Assembly: GCF_016482825.1 (NCBI RefSeq)
Contig: NZ_JAEMNV010000002.1
Coordinates: 496,001-560,000 of the forward strand
From: Antrihabitans stalagmiti
GTDB lineage: Bacteria > Actinomycetota > Actinomycetes > Mycobacteriales > Mycobacteriaceae
Direction: 5' to 3'
Length of the DNA: 64,000 nucleotides
Of this stretch, positions 36,755 to 45,295 are shown in pieces (position 1 is the first letter of the stretch; each line of letters opens with the position of its first letter). Made by a program: the position numbers and the translations under genes. The notes beneath the pieces are model-generated. The model did not search any database and was not told the DNA's origin. It saw nothing but the letters and a program-made list of their open reading frames with translations.

Positions 36755-38056
36755 TCACAGGGTTAGTTCGCGATCGGGAACTTCTTCGGTGGCCCGACTT
36801 TCGGCTTCGCCCACTACCGGCGGTGCCATGCCTTCGATCTCGCCGACAACTTCGTCGCCGTGTTCGCTGGTGACGAGGTATCCGCGAATGCCTTCGTCGC
36901 CAACTGATTCCGCGCCACGCTGCATGCCTGCGGCAGCACCCGCAGCGCCCATCGGCATCATGCCGCCGCCGGTGCCGCCGACGAATTCGGCTGCAGTACG
37001 TACTGGCGCGGACGGACCGACTGGCGCGTTCGCGTTCATCAGACCTGCGCTCACGGTTTTGGCGTTGTTCCACGGTGTCAGCGGTGTTGCCGGAACACCG
37101 GGCGATCCGAGACCAGGGCCGCCGGGGCCGCCGGGCGACTTGCCGCCTGGTTTCATCGCTGCAGCTGTGTTGGCGGCCTTGGCCGGGTCGGCTGGACTGA
37201 CCGGTTTCGGTTGCGCCAGAGCAGACTTGATGGCTGTCGAGGCCTGGTCCAGTCCGGTCGAGGCCAGCGAGCTGACGGGTTTGCCGACACTGTCGAGGAT
37301 CGTGGATGCGATGGCGAACGGCGAAGTTCCGGTGGGCGCGTTGGTGATCGGCACCTGCTGACCGTTGGCGGTCATGGCACCGGTCGGGCCGAAGAGCTGC
37401 GCGCGGGTCTCGGCGACGACGATGGTGCCTTCGGCGAGACTTTCAGTCGCGGCGGCCAGCACGACGGCTTGCCCGGGCGGCGTAACCAGGAAGGGTCCGG
37501 TTGCGACGACGACGCCGATGAATTTCGCGATGATCGCCTGCAGCAGTGCCACTCCGTGCGCGACGATCGCCGCTGCGGTCTGGATGTTGATCGACGTGTT
37601 GACACCCTGCGTCGATACCGCAGCGGTATTTGCCTGTGCTTCAGTGCCTTTGGCGACTGCCGCCAACGAAGCCGAACTCGACCACACTTTGTCGAGCGCT
37701 TGCAATCCTGCCGAACCGACGGAGATCGACGTGTCGAGGGCTTTGGAGATGCCGGTGAAAATCTGCGACGGGTCGAACCCGCTGGCGTCGAGTTGGCCGG
37801 TTCCGAAGCTGCCGAGCAGGTCGGTCAGCGGCTTCAACAGCAAGGTCAGGTCGATGACGGGCAGCGGCGGCAGGCCCGGCATGGGTGGCATTGGGGGAAG
37901 TTGCGGCAGCGGCGGCAGACCGAGGTTCCCGAGGATGTCGTTGACCGGCATGTCGAGCATCGGTCCGACTGGGCTGTTACGAATGAGATCCAGCGCAGCC
38001 TGATCCACGGGAGCCGGCGTGAAGCTGCCGGGCTCGCCGAAGAGGCTGTGGGTCAT
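36755..38056 (-). CDS. EspA/EspE-like large ESX substrate
   Basis: A 433-residue protein with an early Pro/Leu-rich segment (about residues 45-70, PPLPQLPPMPPMPGLPPLPV), a helical region to about residue 210 and a Gly/Pro/Ala-rich tail. The tail ends RGYLVTSEHGDEVVGEIEG, then an acidic end. GYLVTSEHGDE contains a Tyr followed by an acidic residue, loosely like the ESX export signal. Its start overlaps the stop of the EspC-like gene (ATGA), the EspC-EspA or EspF-EspE arrangement of ESX-1. Membership is assigned by layout and composition, not clear sequence identity. Confidence 0.65.
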   Translation of the reverse strand: MTHSLFGEPGSFTPAPVDQAALDLIRNSPVGPMLDMPVNDILGNLGLPPLPQLPPMPPMPGLPPLPVIDLTLLLKPLTDLLGSFGTGQLDASGFDPSQIFTGISKALDTSISVGSAGLQALDKVWSSSASLAAVAKGTEAQANTAAVSTQGVNTSINIQTAAAIVAHGVALLQAIIAKFIGVVVATGPFLVTPPGQAVVLAAATESLAEGTIVVAETRAQLFGPTGAMTANGQQVPITNAPTGTSPFAIASTILDSVGKPVSSLASTGLDQASTAIKSALAQPKPVSPADPAKAANTAAAMKPGGKSPGGPGGPGLGSPGVPATPLTPWNNAKTVSAGLMNANAPVGPSAPVRTAAEFVGGTGGGMMPMGAAGAAAGMQRGAESVGDEGIRGYLVTSEHGDEVVGEIEGMAPPVVGEAESRATEEVPDRELTL

Positions 38057-38370
38057 ACGCCCTTGCCTATGGAGTCGAACGTGGCGCCTGCCGCGGTATC
38101 GACGGTCTCGTACTCGGCGGCGCCTGTGATGGCAGCGGCTGCTGTTCCTGCGTGCACCGCAGCCAGTTGCCCGATGGAGAAGATGTGGTTGCCTTGAGCG
38201 ACCGCGAAGGCCGCCAGGAAGTCCTGTCCGATGAGCCCGAAGACCGGAACCATGGCAGCTACCGTGGCGGTGGTGTCGATCGTGCCTGCGGTGACGACCG
38301 CGGCGGCCATCCCGGCCGATACATCGCCGTAGGCGCGGATTGCGTCCGGTACTGCTGCGACGTCACTCAT
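38053..38370 (-). CDS. EspC/EspF-like small ESX substrate (DUF2580 type)
   Basis: A 105-residue protein beginning MSDVAAVPDAIRAYGDVSAG, with a central hydrophobic stretch (VPVFGLIGQDFLAAFAVAQ) and a C-terminal half rich in Ala and Gly. Size and hydrophobic centre match the type VII secretion-target family of EspC/EspF. The ATG has GGGGG 6 bases upstream. It overlaps the large EspA/EspE-like gene. The pair is expected to be co-secreted. Confidence 0.72.
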   Translation of the reverse strand: MSDVAAVPDAIRAYGDVSAGMAAAVVTAGTIDTTATVAAMVPVFGLIGQDFLAAFAVAQGNHIFSIGQLAAVHAGTAAAAITGAAEYETVDTAAGATFDSIGKGV

Positions 38371-38467
38371 TTTGAACCCCCATGCAGGTGAAGTGCGATT
38401 GACTGGAACGTACCGAGCTGCGCTTTCGGTCGACTTAAAATCCCCTTGCTACGACCGAGAACACACC

Positions 38468-38791
38468 TTAATGCAGTTGCGAGCTGGCGATCAGGTCGGC
38501 AGCTTCTTCATTGAAACTTTCAACTAATTGTGCGCGTCGTGCAAACGCTCGCTGGGCGGCCATTCCCGCAGTGGCAACCAGCAAGGTCTCGAAATCTTTG
38601 GGTGACAGTTTGGATATTGCGTGGGTGAATTCGAGGTCCAACAACGTGCCGAGGCCATCGACTTCTGCGGTTATCTGGCCATCGGGCGAGGTCTCGCGGA
38701 CTCGAATCACTGCAAGCTGCTCGTTGAGCTCGCGCATTCTGTCGAGTTGGCGTCGAGCGCGGTCTTCCAGCGCGTCCATCGCTGCACTCAT
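38468..38791 (-). CDS. YbaB/EbfC-family protein
   Basis: A 107-residue protein. The start at 38791 overlaps the upstream stop (ATGA). The central TAEVDGLGTLLDLEFTHAI and the flanking helices are typical of the YbaB/EbfC nucleoid-associated fold. This family recurs near ESX substrates in actinobacteria, where it may act as a chaperone or DNA-binding partner rather than a general nucleoid protein (inference). A second YbaB-like gene lies next to the giant toxin at 54.9 kb. Confidence 0.75.
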   Translation of the reverse strand: MSAAMDALEDRARRQLDRMRELNEQLAVIRVRETSPDGQITAEVDGLGTLLDLEFTHAISKLSPKDFETLLVATAGMAAQRAFARRAQLVESFNEEAADLIASSQLH

Positions 38792-39102
38792 ACCGACCTC
38801 ATCCAGCTCTGCGGCTCGACGTCGTTTTCCCATTCGTCGACGGCTTCGTCCAGGGCAACATCCTCGGGCTTCGGCAAACCCATCTGATCGAGCACATCCT
38901 TGGCAATCCCAGCGCTGACCAGCTCTTCTCTGCGCAGCAGCCCCGCCCTGTTGGCAGATTGCTTACACAGCCGAAGGATCTCCTGGGCGAGCGCGACCGG
39001 ATCTCGACGCAGCTCCGACCGCTCGATTGCCACGGAAATGGGCAGCCCCTGCTCGGTGGTGCGCAGCGAGATGGCACCACTCTTCGATACAGCTGTCGAC
39101 AT
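38788..39102 (-). CDS. Small hypothetical protein upstream of the YbaB-like gene
   Basis: A 104-residue protein starting MSTAVSKSGAISLRTTEQG with GGGGG three bases upstream. The N-terminus (to about residue 35) looks like beta strands, and the rest is helical with an acidic end (DEAVDEWENDVEPQSWM). It is coupled to the YbaB-like gene by ATGA and heads the minus-strand transcript leading to the EspC/EspA-like genes. An in-frame reading upstream to 39198 lacks a ribosome site. Pairing of this kind of protein with YbaB-like proteins is seen in ESX loci. I do not recognise its function. Confidence 0.6.
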   Translation of the reverse strand: MSTAVSKSGAISLRTTEQGLPISVAIERSELRRDPVALAQEILRLCKQSANRAGLLRREELVSAGIAKDVLDQMGLPKPEDVALDEAVDEWENDVEPQSWMRSV

Positions 39103-39200
39103 GATCCCCCGTTCGACCCCACCCCGGTATCTAGCTCTGCCGGAGTCTAGCGAAGGGGTACGACAGGTGCCAACTTCTCGGGCGACAATGGAGTTCACGT

Positions 39201-39206
39201 TATATT
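39201..39206 (+). promoter_or_regulatory. Possible -10 element of the anchored toxin operon
   Basis: TATATT, 71 bases before the toxin ATG, stands out in GC-rich DNA and matches the -10 consensus. No clear -35 lies at normal spacing. The 174-base divergent interval 39103-39276 otherwise shows only the GGGGG ribosome site at 39266-39270. Confidence 0.4.
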
Positions 39207-39276
39207 GCCTGCAACGAATAGGCGCCGCCCGGTCGGAGAACGGGCCGCTGATCAGCGCACCATACGGGGGAAAACA

Positions 39277-40812
39277 ATGAAACGCGTGCCAATTCTCGGT
39301 GGAATCGCCGTGGCGATTTTGCTAGTGCTTCTCGGGGTGTGGGTGACGGCCAATCCGAGCAGCACGAAGGGCACTGCATACCCGATTCCCGAGTTGGTGG
39401 CGCAGGCCGAACTCAACGAAGCGACATTCGCATTGGCGCAGGCAGAAGGCGCACAGTATTCCGGCACGTTTACGCCGACCGAGGATCTGCCGCCGATCGA
39501 TTTCGAAGACCTGACGGTGTCGAATTCGGGCACCATGCACGGCACGATCGTCCTGGAAGGCATCCCCGCCGAGATCGTGACCATCAACGGCGACACCCTG
39601 GTCAAAGCCAGCAACGACTTCTGGTTCAGCATCCTCACGACCGACTACACGGGCGAATTCACCGACAAGTGGACACGCCTGCAGGACGACTTCTTCGGCG
39701 TCGATCTGAGCAACGTGCTCGCGCCGTCCAACCTCGCGTGGTCGATCCAGGGTCTGCAAGATCGCACAGCCGGGGATGTGGTCGCCGGGCCCGACGCGTT
39801 GCCGAACGCTCGGCAACCGCTCACCAGTTCGACCGCGGCAAGCGAATCGACACCCGAAGGCACGGAGGTGTCGGTCGGGCCGTTCGCCACCTACGTCGGC
39901 GGCGCGGGCTCGATTCCGAACCGTGTGAAAGGTCCGGTCAATTCGCCGAATGCCAAGGGCGGCAACATCGACGCGGAGATCGACCCTGTCGATGCTGCCG
40001 AGGTCGAGCGGCTGTACCAATTCATCGAGCAGGTGACGCGCGATCTTGTGAACGCCGCCGATGCTGCAATGAGCTTCTCGATGGATTCCAACACCTCACT
40101 TGGTAACTGCAACAACACATCCTGCTCGATATTGACGGTCGTCACCAATACGTTGACAGGCGCCGACAGGTCGACGATCAACGTGCATGTGCGCACGGAT
40201 TTCAACGTAGACGGCGTTCCGACCAAGTCGTGTGACGAAAATACGACGATGCCGGCCAATGGCCAGGTGTCCGTCTTCTGCAATGCGTCCTACTTCGCCG
40301 ATCCAGAGCAACGACACAATCTCGAGGCCTGGGCAAAGGTGACTGCACACGCCTACGCCGAGACCGACATTCAGGCGATCATCAACATCGTCGACGGCCA
40401 GAAGAAGCGCGACACGTCCCCCGACGAGCTGCGCGGGCCCGGCACCTGGCGACAGCAGCCAGCAAAGAACGGTCCGGACAATCGTCGCTATCACGAGCAA
40501 AACACCGGTCGGCCTTCCGATTTCGGCTACGTCGTCAACGGCGTTCCGTTCGACGGTCGGGCTGCCGACGGCACACTGCTACAGGTCCAGGGCGCAGGCT
40601 TCGGTTCGCACATCGGACCCGACGGTGCGCTGGACCCGAACTGGCCGGGAACGCAACAGCTCGTCAAGCGTGGACGCGACCAAGTCCAGGCTGCGGGGAG
40701 CGCGCCGATCCGCTGGGTCTTCGCAGAGGAAGCCGCCGCCGCGGCGGGCGAACGCGCACTCCGCGAAGCAGGCTTGACGCAGATCGTCGTCACCTTCGTA
40801 CCGGGCCGATGA
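39277..40812 (+). CDS. Membrane-anchored protein with a Tox-REase-5-like C-terminal tip
   Basis: A 511-residue protein. The N-terminus MKRVPILGGIAVAILLVLLGVW is an uncleaved anchor or signal. Residues 30-170 form a beta-rich domain (SGTMHGTIVLEGIPAEIVTI) like LppX/LprG lipoproteins. The C-terminal 100 residues resemble restriction-endonuclease-fold toxin 5: NGVPFDG with Asp426, then LLQVQG, then WVFAEEAAAA and IVVTFVP. The family has E-x-K in the second motif; here it is Gln436-Val-Gln438. Loss of the lysine suggests weakened or lost nuclease activity, or a changed function. The stop overlaps the first DUF3558 gene (ATGA), which supports a toxin-immunity arrangement. Fold assignment is by pattern only. 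Confidence 0.55.
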   Translation: MKRVPILGGIAVAILLVLLGVWVTANPSSTKGTAYPIPELVAQAELNEATFALAQAEGAQYSGTFTPTEDLPPIDFEDLTVSNSGTMHGTIVLEGIPAEIVTINGDTLVKASNDFWFSILTTDYTGEFTDKWTRLQDDFFGVDLSNVLAPSNLAWSIQGLQDRTAGDVVAGPDALPNARQPLTSSTAASESTPEGTEVSVGPFATYVGGAGSIPNRVKGPVNSPNAKGGNIDAEIDPVDAAEVERLYQFIEQVTRDLVNAADAAMSFSMDSNTSLGNCNNTSCSILTVVTNTLTGADRSTINVHVRTDFNVDGVPTKSCDENTTMPANGQVSVFCNASYFADPEQRHNLEAWAKVTAHAYAETDIQAIINIVDGQKKRDTSPDELRGPGTWRQQPAKNGPDNRRYHEQNTGRPSDFGYVVNGVPFDGRAADGTLLQVQGAGFGSHIGPDGALDPNWPGTQQLVKRGRDQVQAAGSAPIRWVFAEEAAAAAGERALREAGLTQIVVTFVPGR

Positions 40813-41420
40813 GGATGGCGACGGGCAGGAAGCTTTCGGCGTGGACTTCCTTCGGATCGGTGGTGGTCGCTTCCGTCGTCTTGATGGCATGCTCCACACC
40901 GATAGCCGGAGAAGCGAAGGGCGACAAAGTCTCTCAAATCACCGGTGCGGCGGGGACAGCAACCGTCCCTGGCGATGCCTCACCCATCACCGACGAAGAA
41001 CTCTTCGATCCGTGCACGATTCCAGATGAGGTGACCGACGAGTTCGGTTTGGCTACTGCGTTCGAAGAGTCTGTCTTCAATCCACCGCTAACCCGCTGGA
41101 AGTCGTGCTTGTGGAGTCAAATGGGGTTCGAAGCGAGATTTGCCGTGGGCATTCTGACGACTGCGTATACATTTCAGGAGCTTCTCGCCAATCCAACCAA
41201 AGATCGATTCGTTCCCACCAAAGTCGGCAGACACGATGCAACGTATTTTGCCGAGAAGGGCGAGGACGACCCGCTTCGATGCAAAATTGCTTGGGGAACT
41301 TCTACCGGCACAGTCCTTCTCGATGCGACTTCGTACTCCGTCCAGAGTGGCTCCCGTGAAGAACCGTGCCCACTCGTACAGCGCTGGGCAGAAGCGGTCT
41401 ACCCGCACATTCCTTCGTGA
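40809..41420 (+). CDS. DUF3558-family lipoprotein, copy 1, coupled to the toxin-like gene
   Basis: A 203-residue lipoprotein: basic N-terminus, hydrophobic SFGSVVVASVVLMAC with a lipobox cysteine, then mature sequence containing DEELFDPCTIP, RWKSCLW, RCKIAW and EEPCPLVQRWAE. The four mature cysteines would form two disulfides. The start overlaps the stop of the anchored toxin-like gene. It is the first of a tandem family here (copies at 41.4, 42.1 and 44.1 kb, and a decayed one at 48 kb). DUF3558 proteins have no established function. Coupling and tandem duplication suggest external immunity proteins (inference). Confidence 0.85.
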   Translation: MRMATGRKLSAWTSFGSVVVASVVLMACSTPIAGEAKGDKVSQITGAAGTATVPGDASPITDEELFDPCTIPDEVTDEFGLATAFEESVFNPPLTRWKSCLWSQMGFEARFAVGILTTAYTFQELLANPTKDRFVPTKVGRHDATYFAEKGEDDPLRCKIAWGTSTGTVLLDATSYSVQSGSREEPCPLVQRWAEAVYPHIPS

Positions 41421-42318
41421 TGTCGTACCGATCTGGGGGATGCCAATGAATACCGTCCGCACACGCGCAGCTTTCACTACAACAAAAACCACCTCGGCCT
41501 GGATGTCCTTCGGAGCGGTCCTAGTCGCGGCCGTCGTATTACTGGCCTGCTCCCCACCGATGACCGGAGAACCGAAGGGCGACAGAGTTTCTCAGATCAC
41601 CGGAGCAGCGGGGACAGCAACCGTCCCCGGCGATGCCTCCCCCATCACCGACGAAGAACTCTTCGATCCGTGCACAATTCCAGATGACGTCACGAACGCC
41701 TTCGGCCTAGCCACTGCGATAAAAAGGAACGGCTTTCCGACACCATTGCCGCGATGGAGATCCTGCGTCTGGTCGCAAACCGGAGCAAACGCACGCTTTG
41801 GCGTCTCGATCCTGGTCACCGCGTATACCTTCCAAGAACTCCTCGACAATCCAACCAAAGACAGGTTCGTGCCGACGACAGTCGAAGGAGGTCACGCCGC
41901 AACCTACTTCGCAGAAAAGGGTGAAGACGACCCCAATCGTTGCAAACTCGCTTGGGGTACATCGACAGGTGCCGTCATAGTCGACACAACCGCATTCGTG
42001 GTGCGAGAAGGACCACGCGAAGAACCACGCCCACTCGTTCAGCGTTGGGCAGAAGCGGTCTACCCGCACATTCCTTCGTGAACTCGTGTCGATCAGGGGG
42101 ATGCCAGTGAATACAGGCTGCACAAGCACAATTCGCGCCACGACGAATAAAGCCTCCGCGTTAATCTCGTCCTACTGGCCTGCTCCAAGCCAATGACCGG
42201 AGAACCGAAGGGCGACAAAATCTCTCAAATCACCGGAGCAGCGGGAACAGCAACCGTCCCCGGCGATGCCTCCCCCATCACCGACGAAGAACTCTTCGAT
42301 CCGTGCACAATTCCGGAT
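40906..42318 (+). repeat. Three near-identical direct repeats within the DUF3558 array
   Basis: The segments 40906-41026, 41562-41687 and 42193-42318 each encode the region from the lipobox to FDPCTIP and differ at only a few bases by eye. The 3' ends of copies 1 and 2 (about 41370-41420 and 42031-42081) are also nearly identical, while the central parts differ. This mosaic pattern suggests recent tandem duplication with conversion of the ends. Confidence 0.8.
41446..42081 (+). CDS. DUF3558-family lipoprotein, copy 2
   Basis: A 211-residue lipoprotein with signal segment SFGAVLVAAVVLLAC and lipobox cysteine. The ATG at 41446 has GGGGG 6 bases upstream (an ATG two codons earlier is too close). 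It keeps DEELFDPCTIP, RWRSCVW and RCKLAW, but the last conserved cysteine is arginine (EEPRPLVQRW instead of EEPCPLVQRW), leaving an odd cysteine. It lies 25 bases after copy 1 in the same direction. Confidence 0.85.
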   Translation: MNTVRTRAAFTTTKTTSAWMSFGAVLVAAVVLLACSPPMTGEPKGDRVSQITGAAGTATVPGDASPITDEELFDPCTIPDDVTNAFGLATAIKRNGFPTPLPRWRSCVWSQTGANARFGVSILVTAYTFQELLDNPTKDRFVPTTVEGGHAATYFAEKGEDDPNRCKLAWGTSTGAVIVDTTAFVVREGPREEPRPLVQRWAEAVYPHIPS

Positions 42319-42707
42319 TCGGTTAAGATCCAGTTCGACTTAGATCCAGTGGGCATACCCACATTCGTTCCGCCGTTGCACCGGTGGACATCGTGTCGAT
42401 GGATTCAGAGTCACGACGGTGGTCTGTACGGTACTGGGATCTTGATTACTGCTTACACGTACCAAGAACTGCTAGAAATCCGACCAAAGACAGATTTGTC
42501 GGAACAACGGTTGCTGGTCGTGAAGCGACGTTCTTCGCCGAGAAGCGCAGCGCTGACCCGAAGGAGTGCAAGCTCGCGTGGGGCACAGCGACTGGATCAG
42601 TGCTGGTCTCGGTCATTGCCGACTAAGCCTCTGAGGGGAGGCGCGTCGACGCGTGCAGAATCGTGACGGACTGGGCGGAGGCGGTCTACCCACACATCCC
42701 CGCATGA
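42107..42707 (+). pseudogene. DUF3558-family lipoprotein, copy 3, broken
   Basis: The GTG and GGGGG ribosome site are preserved, as is the lipobox-to-FDPCTIP part. Compared with copy 2, about 22 bases of the signal-peptide region are missing, so the start and the lipobox (LLACSKPM) are in different frames. A second frameshift lies after YTYQELLE, where one base is lost relative to the CTAGACAATCC of copy 2. The remainder continues in another frame (NPTKDRFVGTTV to LAWGTATGSVL), then reaches a stop. The tail AEAVYPHIPA survives before 42707. Confidence 0.85.
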
Positions 42708-42761
42708 GCCGGCGAACAATCGAAACCGACTTGCGGCCATGCATTATCGTTTCGAGCCGGC

Positions 42762-43856
42762 ATGGGTGACACGACCAGCGCCTACACCTCGGCTCACGTC
42801 GTCCACTCCGATGTGTCTCTTGACGACCTCACTCGCGAGACATTGAATTACCTCGCCGGCGCGCAGTTCATCAGATCAGGGCTACCCGGGCTCGGAATAT
42901 CTGTCACGATCGCCAATCAAACCTGGTCGAAGGCTTTCGGTTTCGCCGATATCGCAACCAAGAGCCCATTTCGGCTCGACGATCACTTTCGGATCGCGAG
43001 TCTCACCAAGACCTTCACCGCAACAGCGATTCTGAGACTGGTGGACAGAGGCCAGCTCCACCTCGACGATGTGCTCGATCAGTTCGTTCCCGGCATCCCC
43101 AACGGTTCGCGGATCACGGTGCGAAACCTGCTGAGCATGACGTCCGGCGTATTCGACTACCCTTCCGACCCCGAAGCCAGGGCCGCGTTCGAGCTCGATC
43201 CCGCGATGCCGTGGACGCCCGCAGAGTCCGTCGAGATCATGAGAAGGCACCCGCCCGATTTCGAACCCGGAACTCGAACCGTGTACTGCCACAGCAACTT
43301 TGCACTGCTCGGTGTGATTCTCGAAGCGGTCACAGGTCTTCCGGCCGCCGACGTGATCAACACCGAGGTGGTGGCAAACGTTCCGGGGCTGTCGCGGACC
43401 AACTTTCCCACCGAGCAGACCGTCCCCGCTCCCCACCCAGTTGGCTATGCGCCTGACCCCGACCCGGCGCGACCATTGCGCGTTGTCGACAATGTGAATC
43501 CGGCAGTCGTGTGGACCGCTGGCGCGATGACGTCGACGATCGACGACCTGATCGCCTGGAGCCGCGAACTGACCACCAGCACCCTGCTGTCCTGTGAGCT
43601 GCAACAAGAACGTCTACGCAGCAACAGGTTTCATGGCCACTCGATGAACTTGGGGTACGGGCTCGGCATAATGACTCTCAATGATTTGGTCGGCCACAAT
43701 GGCGCGCTGGTCGGTGGATCGTCGGCCATGTTCCGTCTACCACTGCACGACACCACTTTTATCGTGGTGTCCAATTCGTCAGACAACTTTCGGTCGGCGA
43801 CTATGGCCATCGCGCTGCATCTCGTTCGCGCCCTGTTCCCGGGCCAGATCGGGTAG
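42762..43856 (+). CDS. Serine beta-lactamase-fold hydrolase (class C/DD-peptidase-like)
   Basis: A 364-residue protein of the beta-lactamase/esterase/DD-peptidase fold. The catalytic SxxK is ASLTK. Alignment of YCHSNFALLG with the common YSNxxYxLLG places Tyr-Cys-His where Tyr-Ser-Asn is usual. The third motif is GHNG, in place of KTG or HxG. No signal peptide is visible, so it may be cytosolic, like many esterase-type members. It is unlikely to be a dedicated antibiotic-resistance enzyme. It interrupts the DUF3558 array and is not obviously linked to it. Confidence 0.85.
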   Translation: MGDTTSAYTSAHVVHSDVSLDDLTRETLNYLAGAQFIRSGLPGLGISVTIANQTWSKAFGFADIATKSPFRLDDHFRIASLTKTFTATAILRLVDRGQLHLDDVLDQFVPGIPNGSRITVRNLLSMTSGVFDYPSDPEARAAFELDPAMPWTPAESVEIMRRHPPDFEPGTRTVYCHSNFALLGVILEAVTGLPAADVINTEVVANVPGLSRTNFPTEQTVPAPHPVGYAPDPDPARPLRVVDNVNPAVVWTAGAMTSTIDDLIAWSRELTTSTLLSCELQQERLRSNRFHGHSMNLGYGLGIMTLNDLVGHNGALVGGSSAMFRLPLHDTTFIVVSNSSDNFRSATMAIALHLVRALFPGQIG

Positions 43857-44059
43857 AAGAAGTGTTCGCGGTCAGGCGACAATCGCTCGATGACACCGAC
43901 CTGATCTGGACGAGATGCGGGCAACACCGAACCCGGCGCCTACGACCCGTCGTCGACATCGCCGTCTTGGTACGATGCCCCGTGGACGGTGCGCTGCGGT
44001 CGGGAACTCGCGACGCAGCACTGAGCATGGGGAATGCAACGGACGGGGAGGGTTCCGAT

Positions 44060-44695
44060 TTGACGCGGGGTGAGAATGTTGCGCGGCGTCGCGCCGCGAC
44101 TATGAGAGTCTCTGCGGGGGTGTCTCTCGGATCTGTCGTCGTCGCGCTCATTGTTCTGATGGCCTGCTCCAAGCCGATGGCCGGCGATGCGACCGGCGAC
44201 AAGGTTGCTCAGATCACCGGCGCTGCGGGTACTGCGACTGTGCCGGGCGACGACTCGCCGATCACGGACGACGAACTGTTCGATCCGTGCACGATTCCGG
44301 ACACCGTCACGGACGACTTTGGGTTGGCGACGGCGATAAAAAGGCCGGTCTTTCCGAATGGGCTCTCTAGATGGAAGTCCTGTCTTTGGTCGCAGACCGG
44401 AGCAAACGCGAGGTTCGGTGTCACGATCCTGGTCACTGCATACACGTTTCAAGAACTACTGGACAACCCTACAAAAGATAGGTTTGCGCCAACGAAAGTC
44501 GGGGGTCACGATGCGACCTACTTTGCTGAAAAGGGTGAGGACGACCCAATTCGCTGCAAACTCGCGTGGGGAACATCGACCGGGTCAGTAATCGTGGACT
44601 CAACCGCAAATTGGGTGTCGAAGGGACCTCGCGAAGAGCCTTGCCCGCTCGTGCAGCGGTGGGCTGAGACAGTGTTTCCTTATATTCCAGCCTAG
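44060..44695 (+). CDS. DUF3558-family lipoprotein, copy 4
   Basis: A 211-residue lipoprotein with the full set of family elements: SLGSVVVALIVLMAC lipobox, DDELFDPCTIP, RWKSCLW, RCKLAW and EEPCPLVQRWAE. The TTG start has GGGGAGGG 7 bases upstream; an ATG at 44102 (MRVSAGVSL) is an alternative with no ribosome site. Separated from copies 1-3 by the serine hydrolase gene. The interval 43857-44059 shows no clear element besides this ribosome site. Confidence 0.82.
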   Translation: MTRGENVARRRAATMRVSAGVSLGSVVVALIVLMACSKPMAGDATGDKVAQITGAAGTATVPGDDSPITDDELFDPCTIPDTVTDDFGLATAIKRPVFPNGLSRWKSCLWSQTGANARFGVTILVTAYTFQELLDNPTKDRFAPTKVGGHDATYFAEKGEDDPIRCKLAWGTSTGSVIVDSTANWVSKGPREEPCPLVQRWAETVFPYIPA

Positions 44696-44747
44696 GTATA
44701 TATGAGCGCGGTTGCGCGGACAATACAGACAGAGGGAGGGATTCGAG

Positions 44748-45137
44748 ATGGCTGAGGATAGTTCAGCATTTAGTGGTTTCACAGAGTCTGCACAAGCGGG
44801 CGATATTACTCTCGATTCTGGCGTAGCTGATCGATGCGCGAGTGAATGCCAGGCAATTATCGATCAACTGATTTCCATACAGAATCAGATTGGCACTTTA
44901 GGCTCGGTCAAGGGGTTCGGTAATGGCGTTGCCAATGCGGCTGAACTAGCTACTCGATTTCAGCACCGCGCTACGGGCGGTGACAGGTCTCTCGACAAGA
45001 CCTTGGAAAATCACATCGAAATAGTCAATGAGATGAAACAGACCTTCATCGAGTCCGGCCGCGCGTACCTACAGACGGAGGAAGGCTCAGCCGACGCTCT
45101 AAGCGCGTTCAACGAAAAATATCCGTCAGATTCTTAA
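44748..45137 (+). CDS. Small ESX-substrate-like protein with a YxxxE motif
   Basis: A 129-residue, mostly helical protein. The ATG follows GGGAGGG. The C-terminal part has GRAYLQTEEGSAD, where Tyr-x-x-x-Glu matches the general ESX export signal. It is immediately upstream of a PPE-like gene and an EspG-like gene, so it probably acts as the PE/EspC-like partner. The DNA is visibly less GC-rich than its surroundings. No W-x-G is present. Confidence 0.6.
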   Translation: MAEDSSAFSGFTESAQAGDITLDSGVADRCASECQAIIDQLISIQNQIGTLGSVKGFGNGVANAAELATRFQHRATGGDRSLDKTLENHIEIVNEMKQTFIESGRAYLQTEEGSADALSAFNEKYPSDS

Positions 45138-45295
45138 GGCCGGTGAACTGCCAGCGAAGCGCTTCCCCGTCGACGCGATCTATCAAACAGTTAATTTGCA
45201 AACTAGGCGCGCCACATATTTGGATAGCACGCGTAACCACATTCCTCGCCATCGACGTGACGAAATTTGTGGCCCATCCATTCAAGGAGTCAATC

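Noticed and set aside
42762-43856. Antibiotic-resistance beta-lactamase
   Set aside because: Only the general serine hydrolase fold is supported. There is no signal peptide, and the second and third motifs are atypical (YCH and HNG), so an esterase or peptidase role is as likely.
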